Shown here: positions 4,107-5,207 of the stretch, in pieces
Position numbering within the stretch: the first letter of the stretch is position 1
How the letters are laid out: each line of letters opens with the position of its first letter
NCBI GenBank assembly: GCA_910579055.1
Contig: CAJTSU010000208.1
Coordinates: 1-5,207 of the forward strand
Length of the DNA: 5,207 bases
Direction of reading: 5' to 3'
Origin: an uncultured Mailhella sp.
Lineage (GTDB): Bacteria; Desulfobacterota; Desulfovibrionia; Desulfovibrionales; Desulfovibrionaceae
The notes under the pieces: model-generated
Seen by the model: only the letters and a program-made list of their open reading frames with translations
What the model was told of the DNA's origin: nothing
Database searches by the model: none
Position numbers and translations under genes: made by a program

Positions 4107-4185
4107 AGCCGGGTTCAATACTGTCCAAAAGCCATTGAAAAACAAGAGAAAATGGCCAGAAGACAGTATGAACCCGGCTATTTTT
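4107..4185 (+). terminator. Long hairpin with T-run after the tRNA end
   Basis: AGCCGGGTTCA-A-TACTGTC at 4107-4125 pairs with GACAGTATGAACCCGGCT at 4162-4179, with a single bulged A. Inside it, GCCATT (4131-4136) pairs with AATGGC (4151-4156). ATTTTT follows at 4180-4185. It starts 12 bases after the tRNA CCA, so it is best read as the native rho-independent terminator of the tRNA-Gly gene, now on the chromosomal side of attR. The long interrupted stem is larger than most tRNA terminators. Confidence 0.65.
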
Positions 4186-4229
4186 GTCCATAGACATCCC
4201 CTCTTTCCCGGGGTATTTCCGGGGTATAT

Positions 4230-4424
4230 TTTCCCTCCAGGAAAAACCGAAAAGAGCAGCGGGAGTATGATAAAGCTCTTCATAAAGCGCGGCATCTGGT
4301 TGAAACTGCTTTTGTTCACTTGAAGCAATGGCGGAGGATTGCGACCAGATATGCCAAAAAGACAGCATCATTTCTGGCCGCGCTCCAGATGAGGTATCTT
4401 TTTCTTTGGGCTTCAATCTCGTGA
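4230..4424 (+). pseudogene. C-terminal remnant of an IS5-family transposase
   Basis: Reading from 4230, the frame gives FPSRKNRKEQREYDKALHK, then ARHLVETAFVHLKQWRR, IATRYAKKTASFLAALQ and a terminal LFLWASIS before TGA at 4422-4424. This is the characteristic C-terminus of IS5-family (IS427-like) DDE transposases, including the (I/F)PSRKNRK lead-in, the last catalytic region (Y-D-K-x-L-x-K-x-R-H-x-V-E) and the WRRIATRY motif. Upstream of about 4227 the similarity stops, no start codon exists, and the other catalytic Asp residues are missing. It is therefore a dead fragment of about 64 codons lying between the tRNA terminator and nuc. An IS end probably lies shortly after 4424. Confidence 0.85.
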
Positions 4425-4473
4425 CTACACCGTCTAGAATAATTTAACATTTCCGCGTTTTCCCCGGAGCCGT

Positions 4474-4956
4474 ATGCGCTTTCTTTCCGTTCTTTTTCTT
4501 TTTCTGTTCCTGCCCTTTCAAGCACTCTCATGGCCTGGCGTGGTGCTCAGCGTGCACGACGGCGATACGTTGCGCGTGCGCAACGAGCAGGGGCGCGTGA
4601 TCAACATTCGGCTATGGGGAGTGGACGCCCCGGAACTCGGCCAGCCCTACGGTAAGGCTTCACGTAATTTCCTCCGCAAGCTCGCGCAGGGCAAACGCGT
4701 GGAAGTCATAAAAGCACAGGAGGAGAACAGCCACCGCAGGCTTGTCGGCCTTGTCTCATTGGCTTCATCCGGCGCAAGTCTTCAGGAAGAACTGCTAAAA
4801 AACGGGCTGGCCTGGGTATATGACTATCATTGTCGCAAGGCTGTTTGTAAAACATGGCGGCAGTTTCAGCAGGAAGCGCGGCGCGATCGGCGCGGCCTGT
4901 GGGCTGATCCCGCTCCGGTCAACCCCTACCGCTGGCGTAAACAGCAGGCAGGATAG
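4474..4956 (+). CDS. Exported staphylococcal-nuclease-like endonuclease (thermonuclease family)
   Basis: A 160-residue Ca2+-dependent phosphodiesterase of the staphylococcal nuclease family. Residues 1-19 form a signal peptide (MRF, hydrophobic LSVLFLFLFLPF, ending ALS). The nuclease domain follows: V-x-D-G-D-T at 27-32 (D29 and D31 correspond to D19 and D21 of the S. aureus enzyme), I-R-L-W-G-V-D-A-P-E at 45-54 (R46, D51, E54 = R35, D40, E43), QPYGKASRNFL at 57-67, and NSHRRLVGLV with R89 in the place of R87. All catalytic positions are present, so it should be active. The tail AR.D.RGLWA and PVNPYRWRK are family-typical. GGAG lies four bases before the ATG. It is on the chromosomal side of attR and reads alone. 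Confidence 0.93.
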   Translation: MRFLSVLFLFLFLPFQALSWPGVVLSVHDGDTLRVRNEQGRVINIRLWGVDAPELGQPYGKASRNFLRKLAQGKRVEVIKAQEENSHRRLVGLVSLASSGASLQEELLKNGLAWVYDYHCRKAVCKTWRQFQQEARRDRRGLWADPAPVNPYRWRKQQAG

Positions 4957-5027
4957 CACGCCCGCAACCTGTCTGATGGAACGATACAAAAAACTTCCCT
5001 TGCAGTCGGATACCGTCCGTCAGGCGC

Positions 5028-5194
5028 AACCCCGGCACGGCGGCGTAGCCGGGTTCGCCCGCCGAAACCACGCTTTCGGCGAAGCGAGATTTCACCGCGA
5101 TGCCTCCTATCCTGTGCCGCTGCGATCCATATGCGGCGTGGCGTCCAACGGACGCCCTGAAGGAGCGCAGAGGCTGCTGACAAAGTCAGCAGCC
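5028..5194. repeat. Cluster of hairpins downstream of the nuclease gene
   Basis: This stretch after nuc has no credible gene but at least four perfect stems: CCCGGC/GCCGGG (5031-5036, 5048-5053), CGCCGAAA/TTTCGGCG (5060-5067, 5074-5081), GGCGTCC/GGACGCC with a three-base loop (5140-5146, 5150-5156) and GGCTGCTGAC/GTCAGCAGCC with an AAA loop (5172-5181, 5185-5194). None has a T-run. It may be a dispersed palindromic repeat, a MITE-like relic, or a structured RNA. The last hairpin might terminate nuc, but its position 216 bp away argues against that. Confidence 0.45.
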
Positions 5195-5207
5195 CCGAAA
5201 ATTACGG

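Noticed and set aside
4102..4323. Rightward 73-residue frame starting in the tRNA terminator
   Set aside because: It includes the terminator hairpin and reads the IS remnant out of frame; the correct transposase frame is the other one.
4018..4416. Leftward 132-residue frame
   Set aside because: It crosses the tRNA fragment, the tRNA terminator and the antisense of the IS transposase remnant, so it cannot be a single real gene.
4926..5183. Leftward 85-residue frame after nuc
   Set aside because: Arginine-rich low-complexity product generated by the hairpin cluster; no start signal or family similarity.
1..5207. CRISPR array, rRNA, intact tRNA, integrase
   Set aside because: No regularly spaced repeats, no rRNA segments, only a 3' tRNA fragment, and no tyrosine or serine recombinase motifs in any frame.

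Overview
The window looks like the right-hand end of an integrated, phage-related mobile element joined to host chromosome. The best organism guess is a Desulfovibrionaceae-type bacterium (Desulfovibrio/Bilophila-like). That rests only on general resemblance of the Rha-type regulator, the HicAB proteins, the IS5-family remnant and base composition, so treat the genus as inference.

Element (about 1 to 4095). From left to right:
- a gene-poor edge with a strong hairpin;
- a leftward group, rha (Rha-family phage regulator) then hicA1-hicB1 (toxin-antitoxin), with hicA1 driven by its own strong operator-bearing promoter;
- a rightward second toxin-antitoxin pair, hicA2-hicB2;
- a leftward, AT-rich, overlapping pair encoding a small DUF5678-like protein and a retropepsin-like aspartic protease with a C-terminal SEC-C zinc motif;
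- an att region with a leftward terminator, four repeated CACAT-type sites (candidate integrase arm sites) and the 3' part of a tRNA-Gly(CCC) gene.
The tRNA 3' fragment lacks the 5' half of the gene. This is the expected attR signature when an element integrates into the 3' end of a tRNA. The integrase and intact tRNA would lie to the left, outside the window.

The accessory modules appear to be separated by related but diverged intergenic units. Each has a compact hairpin or three-way-junction structure, and two are followed by a shared 27-base tail. Both hicA genes lack a Shine-Dalgarno sequence. Each has a sigma70 promoter whose -10 box ends exactly 6 bases before the ATG, which predicts leaderless toxin mRNAs.

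Chromosome (about 4096 to 5207). A long hairpin with a T-run, probably the original tRNA terminator, follows the att core. Next come the C-terminal remnant of an IS5-family transposase, an intact secreted or periplasmic staphylococcal-nuclease-like gene, and a gene-free stretch with a cluster of hairpins.

How the genes may work together: the two HicAB modules could stabilise the element, Rha is a phage regulator, and the protease pair is the least understood cargo and the best candidate for an undescribed system.
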